Origin: Xanthobacteraceae bacterium
Lineage (GTDB): Bacteria > Pseudomonadota > Alphaproteobacteria > Rhizobiales > Xanthobacteraceae
Length of the DNA stretch: 9,766 bases
Reading direction: 5' to 3'
NCBI GenBank assembly: GCA_030043175.1
Contig: JASHYD010000473.1
Coordinates: 1 to 9,766, forward strand
Positions 1 through 6,090 of this stretch are shown in pieces. The first letter of the stretch is position 1, and every line of letters starts with the position of its first letter. The position numbers were made by a program, and so were the translations under genes. Under the pieces are notes generated by a model. It made no database searches. It was not told the DNA's origin and saw only the letters and a list, made by a program, of their open reading frames with translations.

Positions 1-2
1 CC

Positions 3-794
3 TTGCGCCAGGTTGCTCGTCGGGACCCGGGCGCGAAGCCCATGGTAGGGTTTGGCGATCCGGTGTTCGATCCCGCGGAGCGGGCGAGGGCGTTGGCCGA
101 ACGGCGCGCACGGAATCGCGTCGCCGTCACCAGGGGCTACAGCGACTTCTGGCAGGGCGCCAGCATCGACCGGGCCAAGCTCGCCCGGTATCTGCCATCG
201 CTGCTCGACACTGCCGATGAACTCAAGGCGGTTGCCAAGAAGCTCGGTGCGGCAGCAGGCGACGTCCACCTTGGCAGTGACGCCAGCGAAACCGTGGTGA
301 AGCGGGTCGCGTTGGCCGACTACCGGGTCGTCTACTTCGCGACTCACGGCCTCGTCGCCGGGGACATCGCGGGACTTGCCGAACCGTCGCTTGCGCTGAC
401 GCTGCCAAAGCAGCCGACCGAGCTTGACGACGGGTTGCTGACGGCGAGCGAGGTCGCGCAGCTCAAGCTCAATGCCGACTGGGTGGTGCTCTCGGCCTGC
501 AACACCGCAGCCGCCGACAAGCCCGGCGCGCAAGCGCTGTCTGGCCTCGCGCGCGCCTTCTTCTATGCCGGCGCGCGGGCCCTTCTCGTCTCGCACTGGT
601 CGGTCGATTCGGAGGCGGCGACCCGGCTCACCACCTCGACATTCGCCGCCATGAAGACCGATCCGAAGCTCGGCCGCGCCGCGGCCCTGCGCGATGCCAT
701 GCTGGCCTACATGAACGACAAATCCAGCCCGCTGAACGCCTACCCGGCATTCTGGGGACCGTTTTCCATCATCGGAGAGGGGGCGGCGAGGTGA
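3..794 (+). CDS. CHAT-domain protein, C-terminal part (5' end outside window)
   Basis: The C-terminal 263 residues of a larger protein are present; the frame is open to the window edge, so the TTG at position 3 is unlikely to be the real start. The sequence shows the CHAT (caspase HetF-associated with TPRs) peptidase fold. It has the early block VGFGDPVF (residues 15-22), the catalytic His in YFATHG (His115), the catalytic Cys in LSACNT (Cys166), the LARAFFYAGARALLVSHW block (about 182-199) and the typical end AFWGPFSIIGEG (249-260). Both dyad residues are intact, so peptidase activity is plausible. In this family the missing N-terminal part usually holds tetratricopeptide repeats that bind partners; that is inference here. 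Substrate and role are unknown. Such proteins occur in bacterial death or defence pathways and in many uncharacterised proteobacterial TPR-CHAT proteins. No partner gene is visible downstream. Confidence 0.88.
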   Translation: MRQVARRDPGAKPMVGFGDPVFDPAERARALAERRARNRVAVTRGYSDFWQGASIDRAKLARYLPSLLDTADELKAVAKKLGAAAGDVHLGSDASETVVKRVALADYRVVYFATHGLVAGDIAGLAEPSLALTLPKQPTELDDGLLTASEVAQLKLNADWVVLSACNTAAADKPGAQALSGLARAFFYAGARALLVSHWSVDSEAATRLTTSTFAAMKTDPKLGRAAALRDAMLAYMNDKSSPLNAYPAFWGPFSIIGEGAAR

Positions 795-970
795 GGGGCA
801 GGCGGGCCACAATGGGCGCGCCGCACCGCAGCGTCAATCTCACAGCACTGCAGCCACGGGTGTCTGGTTGGGGTCAATGGACTAAACCGCTCGTGCGGTA
901 GGAGTGGCGGTGCCGGCTCGAGCGCGGATCATGATATCGCGGATGGGCGCGTCCTGAGGCCGCTGGCAGA
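795..970. other. Intergenic region without recognisable gene
   Basis: Nothing coding is supported between the CHAT stop codon and the start of the kinase remnant. Frame 3 stays open through it, but its translation has no recognisable motif. The only structure noticed is a small perfect hairpin, ACCGC-TCGT-GCGGT, at 886-899. It lacks a following T-run, so it is a weak terminator candidate at best. Confidence 0.5.
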
Positions 971-974
971 TTGG

Positions 975-1252
975 CTTCCGACGAAAGGTCGCGTCGACGT
1001 CTGGTGGCAGGCCGCCGCCAACATGTTCACCATGAGCTGGACCGAGAACGAGGGGCCGCTCGTGGTTGCACCCGACGCGGCGCGGGTTCGGCAGGATCAG
1101 TCATCAACACGATGGCAAAACACAGCCTCGGGCGGCGAGGTTGCGCTTTATTATGCTCGCTCGGGTCTATGTGGCAGCTCACCTGCCCGACAGCGAACGC
1201 GCTGGAGCACCGGGACGACCCTGGAAGCATCGTCGCACACGAACTAAATTAG
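975..1252 (+). pseudogene. Remnant of HWE-family sensor histidine kinase, C-terminal ATPase domain
   Basis: No single frame is intact, but successive pieces in three frames rebuild the end of an HWE/HisKA_2-type kinase in the correct order. Frame 3 gives GRVDVWWQ (987-1010) and MSWTENEGPLVVA (1032-1070). Frame 1 gives PTRRGFG (1072-1092), the hallmark glycine-rich block. Frame 2 gives VINTMAKHSLG (1100-1132). Frame 3 gives GGEVALYYARSGL (1131-1169). Frame 2 then gives MWQLTCPTANALEH (1169-1210) and runs to a stop at 1250-1252. Four frame changes, near 1070, 1098, 1130 and 1168, mean this cannot encode the domain. Everything upstream (PAS, phospho-acceptor and N-box parts) is missing. It therefore looks like the tail of a deleted, decaying kinase gene. 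Family assignment is from remembered HWE-kinase C-termini such as PTRRGFG...GGEV...LTCP, not from a search. Confidence 0.78.
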
Positions 1253-1273
1253 AGCCGTGGCGTTTTAGCTCAA

Positions 1274-1279
1274 GAGGAG
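1274..1279 (+). promoter_or_regulatory. Ribosome binding site of the TetR gene
   Basis: GAGGAG lies 6 bases before the ATG at 1286. It supports that start over internal alternatives. Confidence 0.7.
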
Positions 1280-1285
1280 CAGGCG

Positions 1286-2017
1286 ATGACACGCAGACCT
1301 GCAGGACGGCCCCCGCAACGGCCAACTCCGGATGACGGATCCCACAATCCGCCGCCCTCCGATCGCGATAAGATCATTCGCGCGTTTTTCGAGCTATTGG
1401 CGGAACGGGCCTTCGAGGAAATCGGCTATGCGGACATCGCGGCGCGCGCCGGCGTGCCGCTCGCAACCCTGCGTCAGGAATTTGGCTCGAAGCTTCCGAT
1501 CGTCGCTGCCTACGTCAAGGCCATCGATCGCAAGGTGCTGGCCGGGGGCGACGCCGACATGACGGAGGAACCGCCGCGCGAGCGACTCTTCGATGTGCTG
1601 ATGCGCAGGCTCGAGGCGCTCGCCCCGGACAGGGCCGCGATTCGCTCGCTCATGCGTTCGGCGCGACGCCATCCCAGCCTCGCTTTCGCCTTCAACGCGC
1701 TCGCACTGAGATCACAGCGGTGGATGCTGACGGCCGCCAATCTCGATGCGGCGGGACCGAGGGGAGTGATGCGGGCCCAAGGCCTCGCGCTTCTGTTTGC
1801 GGATGTGCTGCGCACCTTCGTGCACGATGAGGATGAAGGCCTTGCGCGGACGATGGCGGTGCTCGATCGCGCGCTGGCGCGCGGCCAGCGCTGGTCCGGC
1901 TTCTTGGACGAGCTATGCCGACTCGCCCCTCACCGCGGATGCCTGTCGAGGTTGCGCCGCCGTCGGGATCATCGCGATCTTGACCCGGATCTCGGCGAGG
2001 AGGCGACTCAGTTTTAA
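1286..2017 (+). CDS. TetR/AcrR-family regulator with COQ9-like C-terminal region
   Basis: This 243-residue protein has a TetR-type helix-turn-helix near the N-terminus. Helices run from about residue 27 (DKIIRAFFELLAE), through FEEIGYADIAARAGVPLATLRQEFGSK (about 43-69), the recognition segment, to the usual following aromatic/basic region. The rest (about 98-212, LFDVLMRRLEAL ... LARTMAVLDRALARGQRW) matches the pattern I know from COQ9-type proteins and related alphaproteobacterial TetR regulators. It probably binds DNA as a dimer and responds to an unknown ligand, perhaps lipid-like given the COQ9 resemblance; the ligand is inference. A disordered, proline-rich stretch (about 1-26) precedes the DNA-binding domain, and the last 25 residues are rich in Arg and Asp. 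The gene stands alone behind the kinase remnant and converges on the histidine kinase gene. No obvious target operator was found. Confidence 0.85.
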   Translation: MTRRPAGRPPQRPTPDDGSHNPPPSDRDKIIRAFFELLAERAFEEIGYADIAARAGVPLATLRQEFGSKLPIVAAYVKAIDRKVLAGGDADMTEEPPRERLFDVLMRRLEALAPDRAAIRSLMRSARRHPSLAFAFNALALRSQRWMLTAANLDAAGPRGVMRAQGLALLFADVLRTFVHDEDEGLARTMAVLDRALARGQRWSGFLDELCRLAPHRGCLSRLRRRRDHRDLDPDLGEEATQF

Positions 2018-2020
2018 TCG

Positions 2021-3409
2021 TTACACCGGAATTCGCACCGAGGCGCGCAACCCGCCCAGCGGGCTATCGCCGAGCATCACCTCGCCGCCGTGCGAACGTG
2101 CGATATCGCGCGCGATCGTGAGACCCAGGCCACTGCCCGCCTCGTCCTGATTACGGGCGTCGTCGAGGCGCAGAAACGGCTTGAAGACGTCATCTCGCCG
2201 GTTCGGCGGTATGCCGGGGCCATCGTCATCGACCGTGATGGTCATGTAGCGGTGGTCGCGATGGCCCGTGACTGCGATTGCCGAGCCAAAGCGAGCGGCG
2301 TTGGAAACCAGGTTGGCCAGACACCGTCTGAAGGCATGAGGCCGCACCGTCGCCACCGGGTAGCCGTAGAATTGCACCGATGCCCTGCGCCCATGGCGCT
2401 CCGCATCCGCCTTTAGTTCATCCAGGAAAGTCGCCATGTCGGTCGGCTCGGAACGCTCGCCAGCATCGCCGCGCGCGAAGGCCAGATAGGCCTCGAGCAT
2501 TCGGCTCATCTCATCGACATCCTTCTTCATCTCCTCGGTTTCCGCACTGTCGTCCAACAGAGCAAGCCCGAGCTTGAAACGCGTCAGCACCGTGCGCAGA
2601 TCATGGGAGACGCCTGCCAGCATGGCGGTGCGCTGCTCGATGGCCCGCTCGACGCGCGCCTTCATTTCAAGAAATGCAACGGCGGCACGCCGAACCTCCT
2701 GGGCACCGCGGGCCCGCAGATTCGGCACGTCGCGGCCCTTTCCGAAGCTCTCGACCGCTTCGGTGAGCCGCAGAATCGGGCGAATCTGATTGCGCAGGAA
2801 CAGGATCGCCACCGTAATCAGCACCAGCGAAGTGCCGACCATCCACAACAGGAAAATTCCCGAATTCGACGCGTAGGCCGCGCTGCGGCGCGCAAACGTG
2901 CGCATCACGGCATCCTCCAGCTCAATCCTGATCTCGACCAGATTCGAGCGTCCGACCGTATCGATCCAGAAGGGCCTGCCAATCTGCTTGCGAAGTTCCT
3001 CCGAAAGCGTCTGATCGAGCAGCGAGAAGAACGGCTTCGGACCGAGCGGCGGCAACTCGGTGACTGGCAAGAAATCGACCACCAGGCCGAGCCGTTCCTG
3101 GGCGATGCGGCGCAGCTCCGTATCGTTGCGATCCTGTGGCAAGCCCCTGCGCATGTCGATGAGCGCGGCAATGTCCTGGACCACTGCCGCCGATAGCCGG
3201 CGCGTCACCACGTTCCAGTGTCGCTCCATGAAAACGAACGCCACGACCGACTGCAGGATCACCATCGGGGCGATAATGATCAACAGCGCTCGGGCATAAA
3301 GCCCCTTCGGCAGCACGCTCTTGAAAAAACGATCGATCCTGGTGTAGCCGCCGAACAGGCGCCGCGCCGTCGTGCGCAGTCGCGTGATGCCGAGATCGAG
3401 GCTCGTCAT
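2021..3409 (-). CDS. EnvZ-like membrane sensor histidine kinase
   Basis: A complete 462-residue orthodox sensor kinase, partner of the response regulator just upstream. The start at 3409 gives an ATGA overlap with that gene's stop codon; a longer in-frame extension to 3544 runs back through the regulator's coding region and is rejected. Membrane helices lie at about 40-61 and 184-205, enclosing a periplasmic sensor of about 120 residues without a recognised fold. A HAMP linker follows (about 206-258). The phospho-acceptor is His269 in GVSHDLRTVLTR. The ATPase domain has the N-box NLVSN (366-370), the DDDGPGI box (394-400) and GSGLGL (425-430), all intact. It should autophosphorylate on His269 and pass phosphate to the regulator Asp63. 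The stimulus is unknown. No clear Shine-Dalgarno sequence precedes the ATG, so expression probably depends on translational coupling. Confidence 0.92.
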   Translation of the reverse strand: MTSLDLGITRLRTTARRLFGGYTRIDRFFKSVLPKGLYARALLIIIAPMVILQSVVAFVFMERHWNVVTRRLSAAVVQDIAALIDMRRGLPQDRNDTELRRIAQERLGLVVDFLPVTELPPLGPKPFFSLLDQTLSEELRKQIGRPFWIDTVGRSNLVEIRIELEDAVMRTFARRSAAYASNSGIFLLWMVGTSLVLITVAILFLRNQIRPILRLTEAVESFGKGRDVPNLRARGAQEVRRAAVAFLEMKARVERAIEQRTAMLAGVSHDLRTVLTRFKLGLALLDDSAETEEMKKDVDEMSRMLEAYLAFARGDAGERSEPTDMATFLDELKADAERHGRRASVQFYGYPVATVRPHAFRRCLANLVSNAARFGSAIAVTGHRDHRYMTITVDDDGPGIPPNRRDDVFKPFLRLDDARNQDEAGSGLGLTIARDIARSHGGEVMLGDSPLGGLRASVRIPV

Positions 3410-4113
3410 ACCAGGACCACAAGCCGGTAGCCGATCCCCCGCACGGCTTGCAGGAACAGCGGATTGGCCGGATCGTTTTCGATCTTGCGACGCAGGCGGT
3501 TGACCTGCACGTCCACCGCCCGCTCGCCGGCTGCCGCGCCGCATCCTGCGAGAGTGAGGCGCGGTACCGTTTCGCCGGGGTTTGCAGCCAGCAGCCGCAG
3601 GATGTCCTTCTCGCGGTCGGTCAGGTGAATGAGTTCGTCACCGCGGCGCAACTCGCCACGCGCAATGTGGAATACAAACGGCCCGAAGCGCACCGATTCC
3701 GCCGGCGCCGTCGGTGCGGGCTGCGCGCGCTTGAGAATACTCGCGATGCGCAACGACAATTCCCGGGCCTCGAAGGGTTTCGCCATGTAATCGTCGGCGC
3801 CGATCTCAAGGCCGCTGATCCGGTTCTCGGTCTCGGCACGCGCGGTGAGCATCAGGATCGGCACTTGCGAATTTTCGCGCACTGATTTTGCAAGTTCGAA
3901 GCCGCTTTCCCCGGGCATCATCACGTCGAGGATCAGAAGATCGAATGAAAGGCCGTCGAGCTTGGCGCGCGCCTCGTTCGCGTTTTTCGCCGTGGTGATG
4001 CGGTAGCCTTGGCGCTGAAGATAGCGCGAGAGCTGATCCCTGATGCGACGGTCGTCGTCGACTACCAGCAGGTGAGCGGCATCGTCGGGTACCGGTCCTG
4101 CCGAGATCTCCAT
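3406..4113 (-). CDS. petR: OmpR/PhoB-type response regulator, PetR-like
   Basis: A complete 235-residue two-domain regulator. The receiver domain (about 14-128) has the acidic pair Asp20/Asp21, phospho-acceptor Asp63 in LILDVMMPG, Thr90 and Lys112 (AKPFEARELS), all expected for phosphorylation. The C-terminal winged helix (about 140-235) has the OmpR signature: LTDREKDILRLLA (164-176), RAVDVQVNRLRRKIE (198-212) and VRGIGYRL (224-231). The name PetR is suggested by the directly preceding MarR gene, which resembles PetP. In Rhodobacter capsulatus petP and petR are adjacent and linked to cytochrome bc1 genes. No bc1 genes are seen here, so the symbol shows relatedness, not a proven target. The gene lies 32 bp behind petP and its stop overlaps the kinase start by ATGA, so the three are probably one operon. 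A good GGAGGAGA ribosome binding site supports the ATG at 4113. Confidence 0.85.
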   Translation of the reverse strand: MEISAGPVPDDAAHLLVVDDDRRIRDQLSRYLQRQGYRITTAKNANEARAKLDGLSFDLLILDVMMPGESGFELAKSVRENSQVPILMLTARAETENRISGLEIGADDYMAKPFEARELSLRIASILKRAQPAPTAPAESVRFGPFVFHIARGELRRGDELIHLTDREKDILRLLAANPGETVPRLTLAGCGAAAGERAVDVQVNRLRRKIENDPANPLFLQAVRGIGYRLVVLV

Positions 4114-4120
4114 GGGTTGG

Positions 4121-4130
4121 TCTCCTCCCC
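4121..4130 (-). promoter_or_regulatory. Ribosome binding site of the petR-like gene
   Basis: On the minus strand GGGGAGGAGA ends 7 bases before the ATG at 4113. It is the strongest Shine-Dalgarno sequence of the regulatory cluster and fixes this start. Confidence 0.75.
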
Positions 4131-4145
4131 AAATCGACGATCGCG

Positions 4146-4685
4146 TCAGCTCCGGTGGCGGCGGGCGCGCTCTGCACCCTCGATCAGACCGACCACCTCG
4201 CGCCGCTGGTCCGAGTTGAGCATTGCGATCAGGAAGCGCCGTATGGCATCGCGGCCATCCACGCCCATGTCGGCAAGCGCATCGGCGATGCGCGCCGTCT
4301 GCAACGCAGCAAGTCGCAAAGCCAGCGCTTCGCCTTTGGCGGTAACGAATAACAGCCGGTGTCTGCGATCAGTGGCGCCTTCCTTCTGTTCCACGTAGCC
4401 CTCTTCAAGCAGTTGCTTGAGGACCCGGCCAAGGGACTGCTTGGTGATTCTCAGGATGTCCAGCAATTCCGCAACCTTCATCCCGGGATTGCGATTGACG
4501 AAGTGCAGGACCCGGTGATGTGCGCGTCCGAACCCGAACTTGGCCAAGATCTCATCCGCATCGCCAACGAAGTCCCGGTAGGCGAAAAACAAGAGCTCGA
4601 TCAGGTCGAACGCCGGCGCGTCCCGCTGCCGGCCCTCAGACGAGACCAACGGGCTCCTGGAGGTTTTGAAACTTACGTCAGTCAT
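4146..4685 (-). CDS. petP: MarR-family regulator, PetP-like
   Basis: A 179-residue winged-helix protein. A helical N-terminal dimerisation region, with FDLIELLFFAYRDF (26-39) and FGFGRAHHRVLHFV (50-63), is followed by the DNA-binding part. That part has VAELLDILRITKQSLGRVL (71-89) as helix-turn-helix and EGYVEQKEGATDRRHRLLFVT (95-115) as the wing. The blocks FAYRDF, GFGRAHHRVLHF and ILRITKQSL are those I associate with PetP of Rhodobacter, encoded next to petR. It probably binds DNA as a dimer. It is the first gene of a three-gene unit with the response regulator and kinase, and it faces the aminotransferase gene across a 259-bp divergent region, where it may act. The ATG at 4685 lacks a clear ribosome binding site. 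A TTG at codon 13 (4649) has an AGGAG only 4 bases upstream and is a possible alternative start. Confidence 0.82.
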   Translation of the reverse strand: MTDVSFKTSRSPLVSSEGRQRDAPAFDLIELLFFAYRDFVGDADEILAKFGFGRAHHRVLHFVNRNPGMKVAELLDILRITKQSLGRVLKQLLEEGYVEQKEGATDRRHRLLFVTAKGEALALRLAALQTARIADALADMGVDGRDAIRRFLIAMLNSDQRREVVGLIEGAERARRHRS

Positions 4686-4840
4686 GTTGACATATTTTTA
4701 GTTTTTTGTTACGTGCACAAGGTGCTATGCGAAACGATCGTGCGTGAGGATCGCGTTGCGGTGACCATTACTCGTGACTCAGTACTGCTGTCGTCAAGCT
4801 ATCACCATATATCGAGACTCGGGCCTCGAAGCAAAAGCGG

Positions 4841-4893
4841 CTCCCCCCTCCCGACCCCCTCCCCCGCGGGGGGAGGTAGGCGAGGGGGGAGAG
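4841..4893. repeat. GC-rich palindromic element upstream of the aminotransferase gene
   Basis: The outer arm CTCCCCCCTC (4841-4850) pairs perfectly with GAGGGGGGAG (4882-4891). An inner arm CCTCCCCC (4858-4865) pairs with GGGGGAGG (4869-4876) around a GCG centre. A small asymmetric internal loop separates the two stems. Such C-run/G-run palindromes recur between genes in Bradyrhizobium-type genomes, so this is probably a dispersed extragenic palindrome. It lies about 50 bases before the aminotransferase ATG, so if the transcript starts upstream it would form a strong hairpin in the 5' leader. No T-run follows, which argues against a simple terminator. Confidence 0.7.
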
Positions 4894-4933
4894 TCTTGAG
4901 GCCTTGCACATCCATACGGACCTTTACAAGCAC

Positions 4934-4937
4934 GGAG
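4934..4937 (+). promoter_or_regulatory. Ribosome binding site of the aminotransferase gene
   Basis: GGAG lies 7 bases before the ATG at 4945 and supports that start. Confidence 0.6.
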
Positions 4938-4944
4938 AAGCGAT

Positions 4945-5835
4945 ATGGCGGTGCCGTTCGACCAAATGCCCGGGGTGATCTGGTTCGATGGGAAGCTCAT
5001 CCCGAGCCCGGACGCGAAAATCCACGTCCTCACCCATGGGCTGCACTACGCAAGCACCGTGTTCGAGGGTGAACGCGCGTATGGGGGAGTGATCTTCAAA
5101 AGCAAGGAACATTCGGAGCGTCTGAAGCACTCCGCCACCGTTCTGGATTTTGAGATCCCCTACTCGGTCGGAGAGATCGACGCGGCCAAGCGGCTGATCG
5201 TGGAAAAGAACGGCAAACCCGACGCCTATGTGCGCCCGATCGCTTGGCGCGGCTCCGAGCAGCTCGGCGTGTCGGCCCAAAACAACGCCATCCACCTCGC
5301 CATCGCGGCTTGGGAATGGCCGAGTTACTTCGATCCGGCGCAGCGCTTTAAGGGGATCCGCTTGGATTTGGCAGAGTACCGTCGGCCAGATCCGCGAACC
5401 GCACCGTGCCTCGCCAAGGCCGCCGGGCTCTACATGATCTGCACCATCTCCAAACATCGGGCGGAGCGGCGAGGGTATGCGGATGCGTTGATGCTTGACT
5501 GGGAAGAGCGCGTCGCCGAATGCACCGGCGCTAATGTTTTCTTCATCCGCGACGGGACGATCCACACTCCAATCGCCGATTGCTTCCTCGCCGGGATCAC
5601 GCGCGCAACCGCGATCGAGCTTGCGAAACGCCGCGGTATCGAAGTGGTCGAGCGCCGCATTCTTCCCGACGAGCTTAGCGGTTTTTCGGAATGCTTCATC
5701 ACCGGCACGGCGGCGGAAATCACCGCGGTGTCCGAAATCGCGCACTGGCGCTTTACCCCCGGCGCCATCACCAAGCAGCTGATGGATGACTACACGGCCG
5801 AGGTCCAGCCGAAGGGAACCGCGGCGGCCGCGTAG
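4945..5835 (+). CDS. ilvE: Branched-chain amino acid aminotransferase (class IV PLP enzyme)
   Basis: A complete 296-residue cytosolic enzyme of fold type IV, close to the usual length of about 300. It reversibly moves the amino group between leucine, isoleucine or valine and 2-oxoglutarate, the last step of branched-chain synthesis or the first of breakdown. Visible features are HGLHYASTVFEGERAY (31-46), YVRPIAWRG (95-103), Lys158 in AKAAGLYMICTISKH as the PLP Schiff-base lysine, Glu192 in AECTGANVFFI, and the phosphate-binding TGTAAEIT (253-260). The group includes D-amino acid aminotransferase and aminodeoxychorismate lyase. The FEGERAY, YVRP and KAAGLYM blocks favour the branched-chain enzyme. 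It is monocistronic, diverges from the PetP-like regulator and is followed by a hairpin. Genomes of this group often have several paralogues, so it may not be the only ilvE. Confidence 0.9.
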   Translation: MAVPFDQMPGVIWFDGKLIPSPDAKIHVLTHGLHYASTVFEGERAYGGVIFKSKEHSERLKHSATVLDFEIPYSVGEIDAAKRLIVEKNGKPDAYVRPIAWRGSEQLGVSAQNNAIHLAIAAWEWPSYFDPAQRFKGIRLDLAEYRRPDPRTAPCLAKAAGLYMICTISKHRAERRGYADALMLDWEERVAECTGANVFFIRDGTIHTPIADCFLAGITRATAIELAKRRGIEVVERRILPDELSGFSECFITGTAAEITAVSEIAHWRFTPGAITKQLMDDYTAEVQPKGTAAAA

Positions 5836-6074
5836 GGACCGGCAGCCGCATCAGGCGGGGGCTCGGTATCCCGTTGGTGCGCTCGCAACCCCCGGCATGA
5901 AATGCCGGGGCACGTCGCATTTTGGTCGTCCTTCAATTTCGCTTCGCTCCGACCGCGGCGTGTGGCAACGCCTAGGCTTGCGCTCCTCAGATCGCCTCGA
6001 CACGTTGCGGGTTAGCGACAACAGTTCCCTGCCTCGCGACTATCGCTTGGTCCGCTTGTGCTCCTCGCAACAGC
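5836..6074. other. Intergenic repeat-like region without a gene
   Basis: This gap separates two convergent genes and shows no supported coding sequence. It contains a strong hairpin (5890-5910), three related short words and a stem that spans the end of the amidohydrolase gene. The words are GCTTCGCTCC (5941-5950), GCTTGCGCTCCTC (5976-5988) and GCTTGTGCTCCTC (6054-6066). The last continues as GCAA, and together they resemble a decayed GCTTCGCTCCTCGCAAT-type extragenic repeat common in many genomes. That identification is from memory. Confidence 0.5.
5890..5910. terminator. Perfect 9-bp hairpin after the aminotransferase gene, possible terminator
   Basis: CCCCGGCAT and ATGCCGGGG form a perfect 9-bp stem with a GAA loop, 55 bases after the aminotransferase stop. 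The first T-run is only a short TTTT about 14 bases later, so it is not a classical intrinsic terminator. It may protect the mRNA end or be a dispersed palindrome; being symmetrical, it could serve either strand. Confidence 0.5.
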
Positions 6075-6090
6075 CTATTTCGCTGTTGCG
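6066..6090 (-). other. Stem-loop spanning the amidohydrolase stop codon
   Basis: CGCAACAGC (6066-6074) and GCTGTTGCG (6082-6090) form a perfect 9-bp stem with a 7-base loop that holds the TAG stop at 6075-6077. No T-run follows in the minus direction, so termination is doubtful; an mRNA-end structure or chance is possible. Confidence 0.4.

Larger units (their letters stand above)
4686..4944. promoter_or_regulatory. Divergent intergenic region between petP-like and aminotransferase genes
   Basis: Both genes must be started from this region. The part next to the MarR gene (about 4686-4712) is clearly AT-rich compared with its surroundings and is the likely promoter area for the regulatory operon, with a poor TTGTGC -35-like hexamer on the minus strand. 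An imperfect inverted repeat, CGATC-9 bases-GATCG, lies around 4735-4754. I could not assign firm promoter boxes or an operator. Confidence 0.4.

Noticed and set aside
971..1252. Small intact protein of 93 residues starting with TTG
   Set aside because: Only parts of this frame make sense as protein; they complete kinase motifs found in the other frames, so it is a frameshifted remnant.
2603..3196. 197-codon open frame on the plus strand opposite the histidine kinase gene
   Set aside because: The opposite strand encodes a complete kinase with all motifs; this product is low-complexity with no family signature.
3410..3544. 45-residue N-terminal extension of the histidine kinase
   Set aside because: It runs entirely within the regulator's coding region and is Arg/Gly-rich without structure; the ATGA overlap start is far more typical.
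4687..4721. TTGACA at 4687 as a plus-strand -35 box for the aminotransferase
   Set aside because: The hexamer is perfect, but the sequence 17 bases on (TACGTG) is a poor -10 and the box overlaps the petP start region, so chance in AT-rich DNA cannot be excluded.
4924..5745. 273-codon open frame on the minus strand opposite the aminotransferase gene
   Set aside because: It lies almost wholly over a clear enzyme gene; its product has no recognisable motif and long antisense frames are expected at this GC content.
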